In this document: positions 1 through 13,500 of the stretch, in pieces
How the letters are laid out: each line of letters begins with the position of its first letter
How positions within the stretch are numbered: position 1 is the first letter of the stretch
Assembly: GCF_004210375.1 (NCBI RefSeq)
Contig: NC_134834.1
Location: 10,277,857-10,341,856 of the forward strand
Length of the DNA: 64,000 nt
Direction: 5' to 3'
Source of the DNA: Tachypleus tridentatus
Taxonomy: Eukaryota; Arthropoda; Merostomata; Xiphosura; Limulidae
Made by a program: the position numbers and the translations under genes
Notes under the pieces: model-generated
Told to the model about the DNA's origin: nothing
Database searches by the model: none
The model's input: only the letters and a program-made list of their open reading frames with translations

Positions 1-3000
1 GAATTATAAACTAGAAAAGGGTAAGAAAAAAGAATACAAAATGGAAGGTTGAATTTTAAACCAGGAAAGGGTAAGAAAAAAAAGAATACAAAATGGAAGG
101 TTGAATTATAAACTAGGAAAGGGTTAGAAAAAGAATACAAAATGGTAGGTTGAATTATAAACTAGGAAAGGGTTAGAAAAAAGAATACAAAATGGTAGGT
201 TGAATTATAAACTAGGAAAGGGTTAGAAAAAAGAATACAAAATGGTAGGTTGAATTATAAACTGGGAAAGGGTAAGAAAAAAGAATACAAAATGGTAGGT
301 TGAATTATAAACTAGGAAAGGGTAAGAAAAAAGAATACAAAATGGAAGGTTGAATTATAAACCAGGAAAGGGTTAGAAAAAGAATACAAAATGGTAGGTT
401 GAATTATAAACCAGGAAAGGGTTAGAAAAAAGAATACAAAATGGTAGGTTGAATTATAAACTAGGAAAGGGTTAGAAAAAAGAATACAAAATGGTAGGTT
501 GAATTATAAACTGGGAAAGGGTTAGAAAAAAGAATACAAAATGGTAGGTTGAATTATAAACTGGGAAAGGGTTAGAGAAAAGAATACAAAATGGAAGGTT
601 GAATTATAAACTAGGAAAGGGTTATAAAAAAGAATACAAAATGGTAGGTTGAATTATAAACCAGGAAAGGGTTAGAAAAAAAGAATACAAAATGGTAGGT
701 TGAATTATAAACTAGGAAAGGGTTAGAAAAAGAATACAAAATGGGAGGTTGAATTATAAACCGGGAAAGGGTAAGAAAAAAGAATACAAAATGGAAGGTT
801 GAATTATAAACTGGGAAAGGGTAAGGAAAAAAGAATACAAAATGGAGGTTGAATTATAAACCTAGGAAAGGGTAAGAAAAAAGAATACAAAATGGACGGT
901 TGAATTATAAACTGGGAAAGGGTTAGAAAAAAGAATACAAAATGGAAGGTTGAATTATAAACTAGGAAAGGGTTAGAAAAAAGAATACAAAATGGAAGGT
1001 TGAATTATAAACTGGGAAAGGGTAAGAAAAACAATACAAAATGGTAGGTTGAATTATAAACTGGGAAAGGGTAAGAAAAAAGAATACAAAATGGTAGGTT
1101 TAATTATAAACTAGGAAAGGGTAAGAAAAAAGAATACAAAATGGAAGGTTGAATTATAAACTAGGAAAGGGTAAGAAAAAAGAATACAAAATGGTAGGTT
1201 GAATTATAAACTAGAAAAGGGTAAGAAAAAAGAATACAAAATGGAAGGTTGAATTATAAACTAGAAAAGGGTTAGAAAAAAGAATACAAAATGGAAGGTT
1301 GAATTATAAACTAGAAAAGGGTTAGAAAAAAGAATACAAAATGGTAGGTTGAATTATAAACTGGGAAAGGGTAAGAAAAAAGAATACAAAATGGAAGGTT
1401 GAATTATAAACTAGAAAAGGGTAAGAAAAAAGAATACAAAATGGAAGGTTGAATTATAAACTAGGAAAGGGTTAGAAAAAAGAATACAAAATGGTAGGTT
1501 GAATTATAAACTAGGAAAGGGTTAGAGAAAAAGAATACAAAATGGTAGGTTGAATTATAAACCAGGAAAGGGTTAGAAAAAAAAGAATACAAAATGGTAG
1601 GTTGAATTATAAACCGGGAAAGGGTAAGAAAAAAAGAATACAAAATGGTAGGTTGAATTATAAACCAGGAAAGGGTAAGAAAAAAAGAATACAAAATGGA
1701 AGGTTGAATTATAAACCAGGAAAGGGTTAGAAAAAAAGAATACAAAATGGTAGGTTGAATTATAAACCAGGAAAGGGTTAGAAAAAGAATACAAAATGGA
1801 AGGTTGAATTATAAACTAGGAAAGGGTTAGAAAAAAGAATACAAAATGGTAGGTTGAATTATAAACTGGGAAAGGGTTAGAAAAAAGAATACAAAATGGT
1901 AGGTTGAATTATAAACTAGGAAAGGGTTAGAAAAAAGAATACAAAATGGAAGGTTGAATTATAAACTAGGAAAGGGTTATAAAAAAGAATACAAAATGGT
2001 AGGTTGAATTATAAACTAGGAAAGGGTTAGAAAAAAGAATACAAAATGGTAGGTTGAATTATAAACTAGGAAAGGGTTAGAAAAAAGAATACAAAATGGA
2101 AGGTTGAATTATAAACTGGGAAAGGGTAAGAAAAAAGAATACAAAATGGAAGGTTGAATTATAAACTAGGGAAAGGGTAAGAAAAAAAAAGAATACAAAA
2201 TGGAAGGTTGAATTATAAACCGGGAAAGGGTAAGAAAAAAGAATACAAAATGGAAGGTTGAATTATAAACTAGGAAAGGGTTAGAAAAAAGAATACAAAA
2301 TGGAAGGTTGAATTATAAACTAGGAAAGGGTTAGAAAAAAGAATACAAAATGGAAGGTTGAATTATAAACTGGGAAAGGGTAAGAAAAAAGAATACAAAA
2401 TGGTAGGTTGAATTATAAACTGGGAAAGGGTAAGAAAAAAAAGAATACAAAATGGTAGGTTGAATTATAAACTAGGAAAGGGTAAGAAAAGAATACAAAA
2501 TGGAAGGTTGAATTATAAACTAGGAAAGGGTAAGTAAGAAAAGAATACAAAATGGTAGGTTGAATTATAAACCAGAAAGGGTAAGAAAAAAAGAATACAA
2601 AATGGAAGGTTGAATTATAAACCAGGAAAAGGGTTAGAAAAGAATACAAAATGGAAGGTTGAATTATAAACTAGGAAAGCGTTAGAAAAAAGAATACAAA
2701 ATGGTAGGTTGAATTATAAACTGGGAAAGGGTAAGAAAAAAGAATACAAAATGGTAGGTTGAATTATAAACTAGGAAAGGGTTAGAAAAAGAATACAAAA
2801 TGGTAGGTTGAATTATAAACTAGGGAAAGGGTAAGAAAAAAAAGAATACAAAATGGTAGGTTGAATTATAAACCGGAAAGGGTAAGAAAAAAAGAATACA
2901 AAATGGAAGGTTGAATTATAAACCAGAAAGGGTAAGAAAAAAAGAATACAAAATGGAAGGTTGAATTATAAACCAGGAAAGGGTAAGAAAAAAGAATACA

Positions 3001-6000
3001 AAATGGTAGGTTGAATTATAAACTAGGAAAGGGTTAGAAAAAAGAATACAAAATGGAAGGTTGAATTATAAACTAGAAAAGGGTAAGAAAAAAGAATACA
3101 AAATGGAAGGTTGAATTATAAACTAGGAAAGGGTAAGAAAAAAGAATACAAAATGGTAGGTTGAATTATAAACTGGGAAAGGGTAAGAAAAAAGAATACA
3201 AAATGGAAGGTTGAATTATAAACCAGGAAAGGGTTAGAAAAAAGAATACAAAATGGTAGGTTGAATTATAAACCAGGAAAGGGTTAGAAAAAAAAGAATA
3301 CAAAATGGTAGGTTGAATTATAAACCAGGAAAGGGTTAGAAAAAAAGAATACAAAATGGTAGGTTGAATTATAAACTGGGAAAGGGTAAGAAAAAAGAAT
3401 ACAAAATGGTAGGTTGAATTATAAACTAGGAAAGGGTAAGAAAAAAGAATACAAAATGGAAGGTTGAATTATAAACTAGGAAAGGGTTAGAAAAAAGAAT
3501 ACAAAATGGTAGGTTGAATTATAAACTAGGAAAGGGTTAGAAAAAAGAATACAAAATGGTAGGTTGAATTATAAACTAGGAAAGGGTTAGAAAAAAGAAT
3601 ACAAAATGGTAGGTTGAATTATAAACTAGGAAAGGGTTAGAAAAAAGAATACAAAATGGAAGGTTGAATTATAAACTAGGAAAGGGTTATAAAAAAGAAT
3701 ACAAAATGGTAGGTTGAATTATAAACTAGGAAAGGGTTAAAAAAAGAATACAAAATGGTAGGTTGAATTATAAACTAGGAAAGGGTTAGAAAAAAGAATA
3801 CAAAATGGTAGGTTGAATTATAAACTGGGAAAGGGTAAGAAAAAAGAATACAAAATGGAAGGTTGAATTATAAACTGGGAAAGGGTAAGAAAAAAGAATA
3901 CAAAATGGTAGGTTGAATTATAAACTGGGAAAGGGTAAGAAAAAAGAATACAAAATGGAAGGTTGAATTATAAACTGGGAAAGGGTAAGAAAAAAGAATA
4001 CAAAATGGTAGGTTGAATTATAAACTAGGAAAGGGTTAGAAAAAAGAATACAAAATGGTAGGTTGAATTATAAACTAGAAAAGGGTTAGAAAAAAGAATA
4101 CAAAATGGTAGGTTGAATTATAAACTAGGAAAGGGTTAGAAAAAAAAATACAAAATGGAAGGTTGAATTATAAACTAGAAAAGGGTTAGAAAAAAGAATA
4201 CAAAATGGTAGGTTGAATTATAAACTAGAAAAGTGTAAGAAAAAAGAATACAAAATGGTAGGTTGAATTATAAACTAGAAAAGGGTAAGAAAAAAGAATA
4301 CAAAATGGAAGGTTGAATTATAAACTAGAAAAGGGTTAGAAAAAAGAATACAAAATGGAAGGTTGAATTATAAACTAGAAAAGGGTTAGAAAAAAGAATA
4401 CAAAATGGTAGGTTGAATTATAAACTGGGAAAGGGTAAGAAAAAAGAATACAAAATGGTAGGTAGAATTATAAACTAGGAAAGGGTTAGAAAAAAGAATA
4501 CAAAATGGTAGGTTGAATTATAAACTAGGAAAGGGTTAGAAAAAAGAATACAAAATGGTAGGTTGAATTATAAACTGGTAAAGGGTAAGAAAAAAGAATA
4601 CAAAATGGTAGGTTGAATTATAAACTGGTAAAGGGTAAGAAAAGAGAATACAAAATGGAAGGTTGAATTATAAACCAGGAAAGGGTAAGAAAAAAAAGAA
4701 TACAAAATGGAAGGTTGAATTATAAACTAGGAAAGGGTAAGAAAAAAGAATACAAAATGGTAGGTTGAATTATAAACTAGGAAAGCGTTAGAAAAAAAGA
4801 ATACAAAATGGAAGGTTGAATTATAAACCAGAAAGGGTAAGAAAAAAGAATACAAAATGGAAGGTTGAATTATAAACTAGGAAAGGTAAGAAAAAAAGAA
4901 TACAAAATGGTAGGTTGAATTATAAACCAGGAAAGGGTTAAAAAAAAGAATACAAAATGGTAGGTTGAATTATAAACTAGGAAAGGGTTAGAAAAAAAGA
5001 ATACAAAATGGTAGGTTGAATTATAAACTAGGAAAGGGTTAGAAAAAAAGAATACAAAATGGTAGGTTGAATTATAAACTAGGGAAGGGTAAGAAAAAAA
5101 GAATACAAAATGGTAGGTTGAATTATAAACTAGGAAAGGGTAAGAAAAAAAGAATACAAAATGGAAGGTTGAATTATAAACCAGGAAAGGGTTAGAAAAA
5201 AGAATACAAAATGGTAGGTTGAATTATAAACCAGGAAAGGGTTAGAAAAAAAAGAATACAAAATGGTAGGTTGAATTATAAACTAGGAAAGGGTTAGAAA
5301 AAAAGAATACAAAATGGTAGGTTGAATTATAAACTGGGAAAGGGTTAGAAAAAAGAATACAAAATGGTAGGTTGAATTATAAACCAGGAAAGGGTTAAAA
5401 AAAAAGAATACAAAATGGTAGGTTGAATTATAAACCAGGAAAGGGTTAAAAAAGAATACAAAATGGAAGGTTGAATTATAAACTAGGAAAGGGTTAGAAA
5501 AAAGAATACAAAATGGTAGGTTGAATTATAAACCAGGAAAGGGTTAGAAAAAAAGAATACAAAATGGTAGGTTGAATTATAAACCAGGAAAGGGTTAGAA
5601 AAAAAGAATACAAAATGGTAGGTTGAATTATAAACCGGGAAAGGGTTAGAAAAAGAATACAAAATGGAAGGTTGAATTATAAACCAGGAAAGGGTTAAAA
5701 AAAAGAATACAAAATGGTAGGTTGAATTATAAACCAGGAAAGGGTTAGAAAAAAGAATACAAAATGGTAGGTTGAATTATAAACCAGGAAAGGGTTAGAA
5801 AAAAAGAATACAAAATGGTAGGTTGAATTATAAACCAGGAAAGGGTTAGAAAAAAAGAATACAAAATGGAAGGTTGAATTATAAACCGGGAAAGGGTAAG
5901 AAAAAAAAAGAATACAAAATGGAAGGTTGAATTATAAACTGGGGAAAGGGTAAGAAAAAGAATACAAAATGGAAGGTTGAATTATAAACTGGGAAAGGGT

Positions 6001-9000
6001 AAGAAAAAAGAATACAAAAAGGAGGTTTAATTATAAACCAGGAAAGGGTTAGGAAAAAAGAATACAAAATGGAAGGTTGAATTATAAACTAGGAAAGGGT
6101 TAGAAAAAAGAATACAAAATGGAAGGTTGAATTATAAACTGGGAAAGGGTAAGAAAAAAGAATACAAAATGGTAGGTTGAATTATAAACTAGGAAAGGGT
6201 AAGAAAAAAGAATACAAAATGGAAGGTTGAATTATAAACTGGGAAAGGGTTAGAAAAAATAATACAAAATGGAAGGTTGAATTATAAACTGGGAAAGGGT
6301 TAGAAAAAATAATACAAAATGGAAGGTTGAATTATAAACTGGGAAAGGGTTAGAAAAAAGAATACAAAATGGAAGGTTGAATTATAAACTAGGAAAGGGT
6401 TAGAAAAAAGAATACAAAATGGTAGGTTGAATTATAAACTAGAAAAGGGTAAGAAAAAAGAATACAAAATGGTAGGTTGAATTATAAACTAGAAAAGGGT
6501 TAGAAAAAAGAATACAAAATGGTAGGTTGAATTATAAACTAGGAAAGGGTTAGAAAAAAGAATACAAAATGGAAGGTTGAATTATAAACTAGAAAAGGGT
6601 TAGAAAAAAGAATACAAAATGGTAGGTTGAATTATAAACTAGAAAAGGGTAAGAAAAAAGAATACAAAATGGAAGGTTGAATTATAAACTAGGAAAGGGT
6701 TAGAAAAAAGAATACAAAATGGTAGGTTGAATTATAAACTGGGAAAGGGTAAGAAAAAAGAATACAAAATGGAAGGTTGAATTATAAACTGGGAAAGGGT
6801 AAGAAAAAAGAATACAAAATGGTAGGTTGAATTATAAACTAGAAAAGGGTTAGAAAAAAGAATACAAAATGGAAGGTTGAATTATAAACTAGGAAAGTTT
6901 ACGAAAAAAGAATACAAAATGGAAGGTTGAATTATAAACTGGGAAAGGGTAAGAAAAAAGAATACAAAATGGAAGGTTGAATTATAAACTGGGAAAGGGT
7001 TAGAAAAGAATACAAAATGGTAGGTTGAATTATAAACCAGGAAAGCGTTAGAAAAAAAAAGAATACAAAATGGTAGGTTGAATTATAAACTGGGAAAGGG
7101 TTAGAAAAAAGAATACAAAATGGTAGGTTGAATTATAAACCAGGAAAAGGTTAGAAAAAAAGAATACAAAATGGAAGGTTGAATTATAAACTAGGAAAGG
7201 GTTACAAAAAAGAATACAAAATGGTAGGTTGAATTATAAACTGGGAAAGGGTTAGAAAAAGAATACAAAATGGTAGGTTGAATTATAAACTGGGAAAGGG
7301 TTAGAAAAAAGAATACAAAATGGTAGGTTGAATTATAAACTAGGAAAGGGTTATAAAAAAAAGAATACAAAATGGTAGGTTGAATTATAAACTAGGAAAG
7401 GGTTAGAAAAAGAATACAAAATGGAAGGTTGAATTATAAACTAGGAAAGGGTTAGAAAAAAGAATACAAAATGGTAGGTTGAATTATAAACTAGGAAAGG
7501 GTTATAAAAAAGAATACAAAATGGAAGGTTGAATTATAAACTAGGAAAGGGTTAGAAAAAAGAATACAAAATGGTAGGTTGAATTATAAACTAGGAAAGG
7601 GTTAGAAAAAAGAATACAAAATGGAAGGTTGAATTATAAACTGGGAAAGGGTAAGAAAAAAGAATACAAAATGGAAGGTTGAATTATAAACTAGGAAAGG
7701 GTAAGAAAAAAGAATACAAAATGGAAGGTTGAATTATAAACTAGGAAAGGGTTAGAAAAAAGAAAACAAAATGGAAGGTTGAATTATAAACTGGGAAAGG
7801 GTAAGAAAAAGAAAACAAAATGGAAGGTTGAATTATAAACTGGGAAAGGGTAAGAAAAAAGAATACAAAATGGTAGGTTGAATTATAAACTGGGAAAGGG
7901 TAAGAAAAAAGAATACAAAATGGAGGGTTGAATTATAAACTGGGAAAGGGTAAGAAAAAAGAATACAAAATGGTAGGTTGAATTATAAAGTAGGAAAAGG
8001 GTAGAGAAAAGAATACAAAATGGAAGGTTGAATTATAAACTGGGAAAGGGTTAGAAAGAAGAATACAAAATGGAAGGTTTAATTATAAACTAGGAAAGGG
8101 TTAGAAAAAACAATTCAAAATGGAAGGTTGAATTATAAACTGGGAAAGGGTTAGAAAAAAGAATACAAAATGGTAGGTTGAATTATAAACCGGGAAAGGT
8201 AGGAAAAAAGAATACAAAATGGAAGGTGAATTATAAACCAGGAAAGGGTTAGAAAAAAAGAATACAAAATGGAAGGTTGAATTATAAACTGGGAAAGGGT
8301 AAGAAAAAAAGAATACAAAATGGTAGGTTGAATTATAAACTGGGGAAAGGGTTAGAAAAAAAGAATACAAAATGGAAGGTTGAATTATAAACCAGGAAAA
8401 GTAAGAAAAAAAGAATACAAAATGGAAGGTTGAATTATAAACTAGGAAAGGGTTAGAAAAAAGAATACAAAATGGTAGGTTGAATTATAAACTAGGAAAG
8501 GGTAAGAAAAAAGAATACAAAATGGAAGGTTGAATTATAAACTGGGAAAGGGTAAGAAAAAAGAATACAAAATGGAAGGTTGAATTATAAACTGGGAAAG
8601 GGTTAGAAAAAAGAATACAAAATGGAAGGTTGAATTATAAACTGGGAAAGGGTAAGAAAAAAGAATACAAAATGGTAGGTTGAATTATAAACTGGGAAAG
8701 GGTAGGAAAAAAGAATACAAAATGGAATGTTGAATTATAAACTAGGAAAAAGTAAGAAAAAAGAATACAAAATGGAAGGTTGAATTATAAACTAGGAAAG
8801 GGTTAGAAAAAAGAATACAAAATGGTAGGTTGAATTATAAACTAGGAAAGGGTAAGAAAAAAGAATACAAAATGGAAGGTTGAATTATAAACTGGGAAAG
8901 GGTAAGAAAAAAGAATACAAAATGGAAGGTTGAATTATAAACTGGGAAAGGGTAAGAAAAAAGAATACAAAATGGAAGGTTGAATTATAAACTGGGAAAG

Positions 9001-9838
9001 GGTAAGAAAAAAGAATACAAAATGGTAGGTTGAATTATAAACTGGGAAAGGGTAGGAAAAAAGAATACAAAATGGAATGTTGAATTATAAACCAGGAAAA
9101 AGAAAAAAAGAATACAAAATGGAAGGTTGAATTATAAACTAGGAAAGGGTTAAAAAAAGAATACAAAATGGTAGGTTGAATTATAAACTAGGAAAGGGTA
9201 AGAAAAAAGAATACAAAATGGAAGGTTGAATTATAAACTGGGAAAGGGTAAGAAAAAAGAATACAAAATGGAAGGTTGAATTATAAACTGGGAAAGGGTA
9301 AGAAAAAAGAATACAAAATGGAAGGTTGAATTATAAACTGGGAAAGGGTAAGAAAAAAGAATACAAAATGGTAGGTTGAATTATAAACTGGGAAAGTGTA
9401 AGAAAAAAGAATACAAAATGGTAGGTTGAATTATAAACCGGGAAAGGGTTAGAAAAAACAATACAAAATGGAAGGTTGAATTATAAACTGGGAAAGGGTT
9501 AGAAAAAAGAATACAAAATGGTAGGTAGAATTATAAACTGGGAAAGGGTAAGAAAAAAGAATACAAAATGGTAGGTTGAATTATAAACTAGGAAAGGGTT
9601 AGAAAAAAGAATACAAAATGGTAGGTTGAATTATAAACTGGGAAAGGGTAAGAAAAAAGAATACAAAATGGTAGGTTGAATTATAAACTCGGAAAGGGTT
9701 AGAAAAAAGAATACAAAATGGTAGGTTGAATTATAAACTAGGAAAGGGTTAGAAAAAAGAATACAAAATGGTAGGTTGAATTATAAACTGGGAAAGGGTT
9801 AGAAAAAAGAATACAAAATGGTAGGTTGAATTATAAAC
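1..9838. repeat. 50 bp minisatellite array, about 197 copies
   Basis: A purine-rich plus-strand unit of about 50 bp repeats from the window edge to about 9838, so the true left end is not seen. Each unit holds the blocks GAATTATAAAC, GGAAAGGGT, GAATACAAAATGG and AGGTT. Copies differ at a few fixed sites: CTAGG/CTGGG/CCAGG/CCGGG, GTTAG/GTAAG, TGGTAGG/TGGAAGG, and an A-run of variable length. At 8411-9420 seven-unit blocks of about 350 bp are themselves repeated three times. The minus strand shows short open frames with a periodic Phe/Leu/Ser/Tyr pattern, which are by-products. The first in-window CCNB1IP1 exon follows at 10409 and its RING exons are absent, so the array most likely sits in an intron of that gene. 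Confidence 0.97.
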
Positions 9839-10408
9839 TTTAAGAAAAGAGAAAGAAGGTAAAAAGAAAGATTTCATGATGAACTGGGATATATAAAAAG
9901 AAACAAAAGAAATTCAGAATTTCAAATTAGGAAGTGATTGAGAAGGTTATAAAAATGATTTATTATGAAATGAGTAAATAACAAATATTGTAATATCCAA
10001 ATCTAGTGACATTTTTATTATTAAAGTGTGTTATTTTTACATTTTGTGTTAATAGCAAGGTACTCGGTGCATTCAGGTCACTGTAGATTTTAACATTTTT
10101 GTGTATGTATGTGTGACTATTAATGTATGACCATGTTTACTACAGTGATCTACACAGTTTGTTGTATAGAATTAGCTTTATCTATTTACGGTTGATTTGA
10201 GGAGTTACTGTACCTTTGTTCAGAAGAAACATTTATTTTATTTACATATTCAAGTTTAGGAATCTGAACTCTTGGAAGATACCTTGACAAAAGCTAATAA
10301 ATTGGTTTCTGTTATTTTTGTAGATTGGGTGAGGTTTTAAAGAAGTTTGGTGTTTTTAAGTCACATGAAACGTTTCATTCTGGATTTTTAAAGAAATCTT
10401 TTTCTCAG
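9839..10408 (+). other. Intron sequence upstream of first visible CCNB1IP1 exon
   Basis: AT-rich single-copy sequence between the 50 bp array and the first recognisable exon. An open frame reads into the exon from 10325, but its first 28 residues do not resemble the CCNB1IP1 family, whereas the match starts exactly after TTTCTCAG at 10401-10408. It is therefore read as intron. No other feature is seen. Confidence 0.7.
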
Positions 10409-10523
10409 GTGTATCAAGAAGTCATGTACCAGGAGTACACAGCAAAGAAGAACAAGGACCGTTTGGTTCAATTGGAACAATATTATGAACAGGTTTTAGA
10501 AAAAGCAAAGGCAGAAATAACGT
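10409..10523 (+). CDS. CCNB1IP1: CCNB1IP1-like exon, start of coiled coil
   Basis: The acceptor is TTTCTCAG ending at 10408. The donor is T|GTATCC with GT at 10524-10525. A donor two bases earlier (GT at 10522) would put the next exon out of frame, so the later one is chosen. The exon is 115 nt, starts in phase 0 and ends one base into a codon. It encodes a heptad-rich segment ending KAKAEIT. Confidence 0.88.
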
Positions 10524-13500
10524 GTATCCTTATTCAGTTCCCACAAACCTGTATTTATTACAGATCGAAAGGAATGTTTTGTTATTTCATGATAGGACTC
10601 ACAGTTTTGAAAATCCTTACACTATGTAACAAAATGTTTACTGTTTCTTGTTCCTGGACAGAAAGTGTTATTTCCCAGTTGCTTATGCCTAAAGTAAATG
10701 GAAAAGACCAATTTTTCTCTTCGAACTTTGCTTTTGTGACCTGGGAGTGTATAACAAAAACATGATGGGAAACTATGTTTGGGAGCTGATACGTGAAAGT
10801 GATTTACATTACAGTCGCAAATCTCAAAAAACTACTCACTTCTAAACATGTTTGTGTAACTTTAGTATAAATACATGTAAATCTTGATTCATATGTTGTT
10901 TTATTCAGACCTTATGTAAATGAAATTGTGTAGATTTGCCCATTTTTAAATAGAAAATTTCATTATCCAGGTCACAAAACCAAAGTTTGAAGGGAATAAT
11001 GGCCATTTTCTGTACTTTTACAACATAAGCAGTTAAAAAGTAACACATACCATCCAGGGACTATCTTATGTGTATATTAAAATGTTGAAGTTCTGTAGAG
11101 GGATTAAGTATTATAGACCTGCTTTCATACATTCAGTACTTATAATCTGACAGTTGTTAAATTTAAATCTGTGTTAAGTTCTATCTCCATGTTTCTAGGT
11201 GACTGTAACCGTTTATCACATGTAATCGGTTCTCTCTCGTTGAACTACCATAAATGAAGTAAAATTAAAATGAGTTAATGTGCTGTAAGTGCTTTAATTA
11301 AAGTAACAAAAAAAAACTTAAATAAATTTTTATACTGGTTTGTTTTAGCAGAAACAAATAATTTTCAGAAAATGTTTCAAATACATTTCTTTAATAAGTA
11401 TCCTATTTAGATGCTAAACAACAGATTGAGAGTAAGTATATTATGTGAAACATGGCTGATTTTGAGCTGTTTGAAATTTATTTCGATCATTACACTACGA
11501 TATATGTGGTGCCACATAAAATTATTAGGAAAGTCAATGCAGAAAAAGGTACCACAATTAATATTTTTTCATAAGTACATTTCACAGAGTATTTGGATAA
11601 AACAAATCTGTAAATAATACGTAATTTTTAGAAATAAAATATTTAACGTTTTCTGTTAATTCTGTAGTAAACAAAAGAATCTCATTTAAAAACTAGATTC
11701 TTGTTGTAACAATAGTTTATTATTACTCAGCATAATGTTTGAGTTCATCGTGGTATAGTTTTAACTCTTCATTTAAATTATACGTTTCTCAACGTGAATT
11801 ACTTTAGCAAGAAATCTGTAGAAAAACATTTAATCCAGGCATAGCAAGAAAAAATAGTCAAGATAACCGTGAGTTACCAGTGACTTTTAACAGTTAGCAT
11901 ATGATATAATAAATTCATATTATAGCAAAAAACAAAGAATTAGAAACTGAAAGGCAAAGAATTGCGGAGCTATCGGAAAGGTTGATGGAACAGAGGCGAC
12001 AGTATCAGAAACTACAGTCGATGTACGAAACCATGAGAAGGAAAGCCATATCTCCAGCTATCTATCACAAATGTTCCACTGCACATAAAGGTGATGTTTC
12101 GTTTGGAATGTGTACTGCAAATGGTAAGTGTTAATATATCTGCTAATCAGTTAAAAATAACCACTCTGACATTTTAATGTAATCAAAATTGTATCTGGTT
12201 AAGCATACTCTATGGTTATTTGAATTTTTAAAAATGGTCTTAATCACAAACATTAGAGGGCTAATTTTTAACTATGGATGGTAGAGCAGTCACTAGGCAT
12301 TATGTAATACCTCTCAGAATTGATGCTAAGCTAAGAAAATCAAAATTTTGAGTGACACAATTTTCTTTATATCATGATTCATGGCACAACTTATGTTTCA
12401 CCGTCAAACATGGTCTAACTGTTGGTCTGTAGGTCCATGATTTGAATCCTACTACACAATAATTACACTCTACACTTTGAGATTGTTGGTGGTTTATAAC
12501 TATTCACTGAGACAAGAGTAGCCCAGAAGTTAAACTTACTCTGTGATCATTTGGTTTATAACTATTCACTGAGACAAGAGTAGCCCACAAGTTAAACTTA
12601 CTCTGTGGTCATTTGGATTATAACTATTCACTGAGACAAGAGTAGCCCACAAGTTAAACTTACTCTGTGGTCATTTGGATTATAACTATTCACTGAGACA
12701 AGAGTAGCCCACAAGTTAAACTTACTCTGTGGTCATTTGGATTATAACTATTCACTGAGACAAGAGTAGCCCACAAGTTAAACTTACTCTGTGATCATTT
12801 GGATTATAACTATTCACTGAGACAAGAGTAGCCCACAAGTTAAACTTACTCTGTGGTCATTTGGATTATAACTATTCACTGAGACAAGAGTAGCCCACAA
12901 GTTAAACTTACTCTGTGGTCATTTGGTTTATAACTATTCACTGAGACAAGAGTAACCCACAAGTTAAACTTACTCTGTGATTATTTGGATTATAACTATT
13001 CACTGAGACAAGAGTAGCCCACAAGTTAAACTTACTCTGTGGTCATTTGGATTATAACTATTCACTGAGACAAGAGTAGCCCACAAGTTAAACTTACTCT
13101 GTGGTCATTTGGAGTTTTAAAAAGGATTACCTAGTGGTTTTAACTCTTTATTCCCACTGGTTTATTAGTTATAAGCAGCTGGTACAAGTAGTCATTACGT
13201 AGTTCTGTGTGAATACCTGAAACACAGCTTAGAATCCACATGTTTCAACAGTAGTGAAGGTTTATAAAATTAGAACTGTTATAAGACGATTAGTATCTTA
13301 TTGATTACATTCTAATTTTTATGTTTTTAATGCACAAAACAAAATCGATCATTACACAGTGTTTGCACTGTGCATAATTATCAGAAGAGATAATTATGAA
13401 TAATTGAATGTTTAGAGAGAAGCTATTGAATTACACAGGCTAATATTTTTGTCTCCAATGTAATTGGTTGAATTCATTCTTTAAAAGAACACCTAAAACC

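Noticed and set aside
1461-8370. Minus-strand frames rich in FFLTLSWFIIQP-type repeats
   Set aside because: Shadows of the 50 bp minisatellite; short and without context.
1-9838. CRISPR-like repeat-spacer array
   Set aside because: Units are contiguous with no unique spacers, and the window is clearly eukaryotic.
10325-10765. 146-codon frame as one exon or a single-exon gene
   Set aside because: Only residues 29-66 match the CCNB1IP1 family, and good acceptor and donor sites bound exactly that part.
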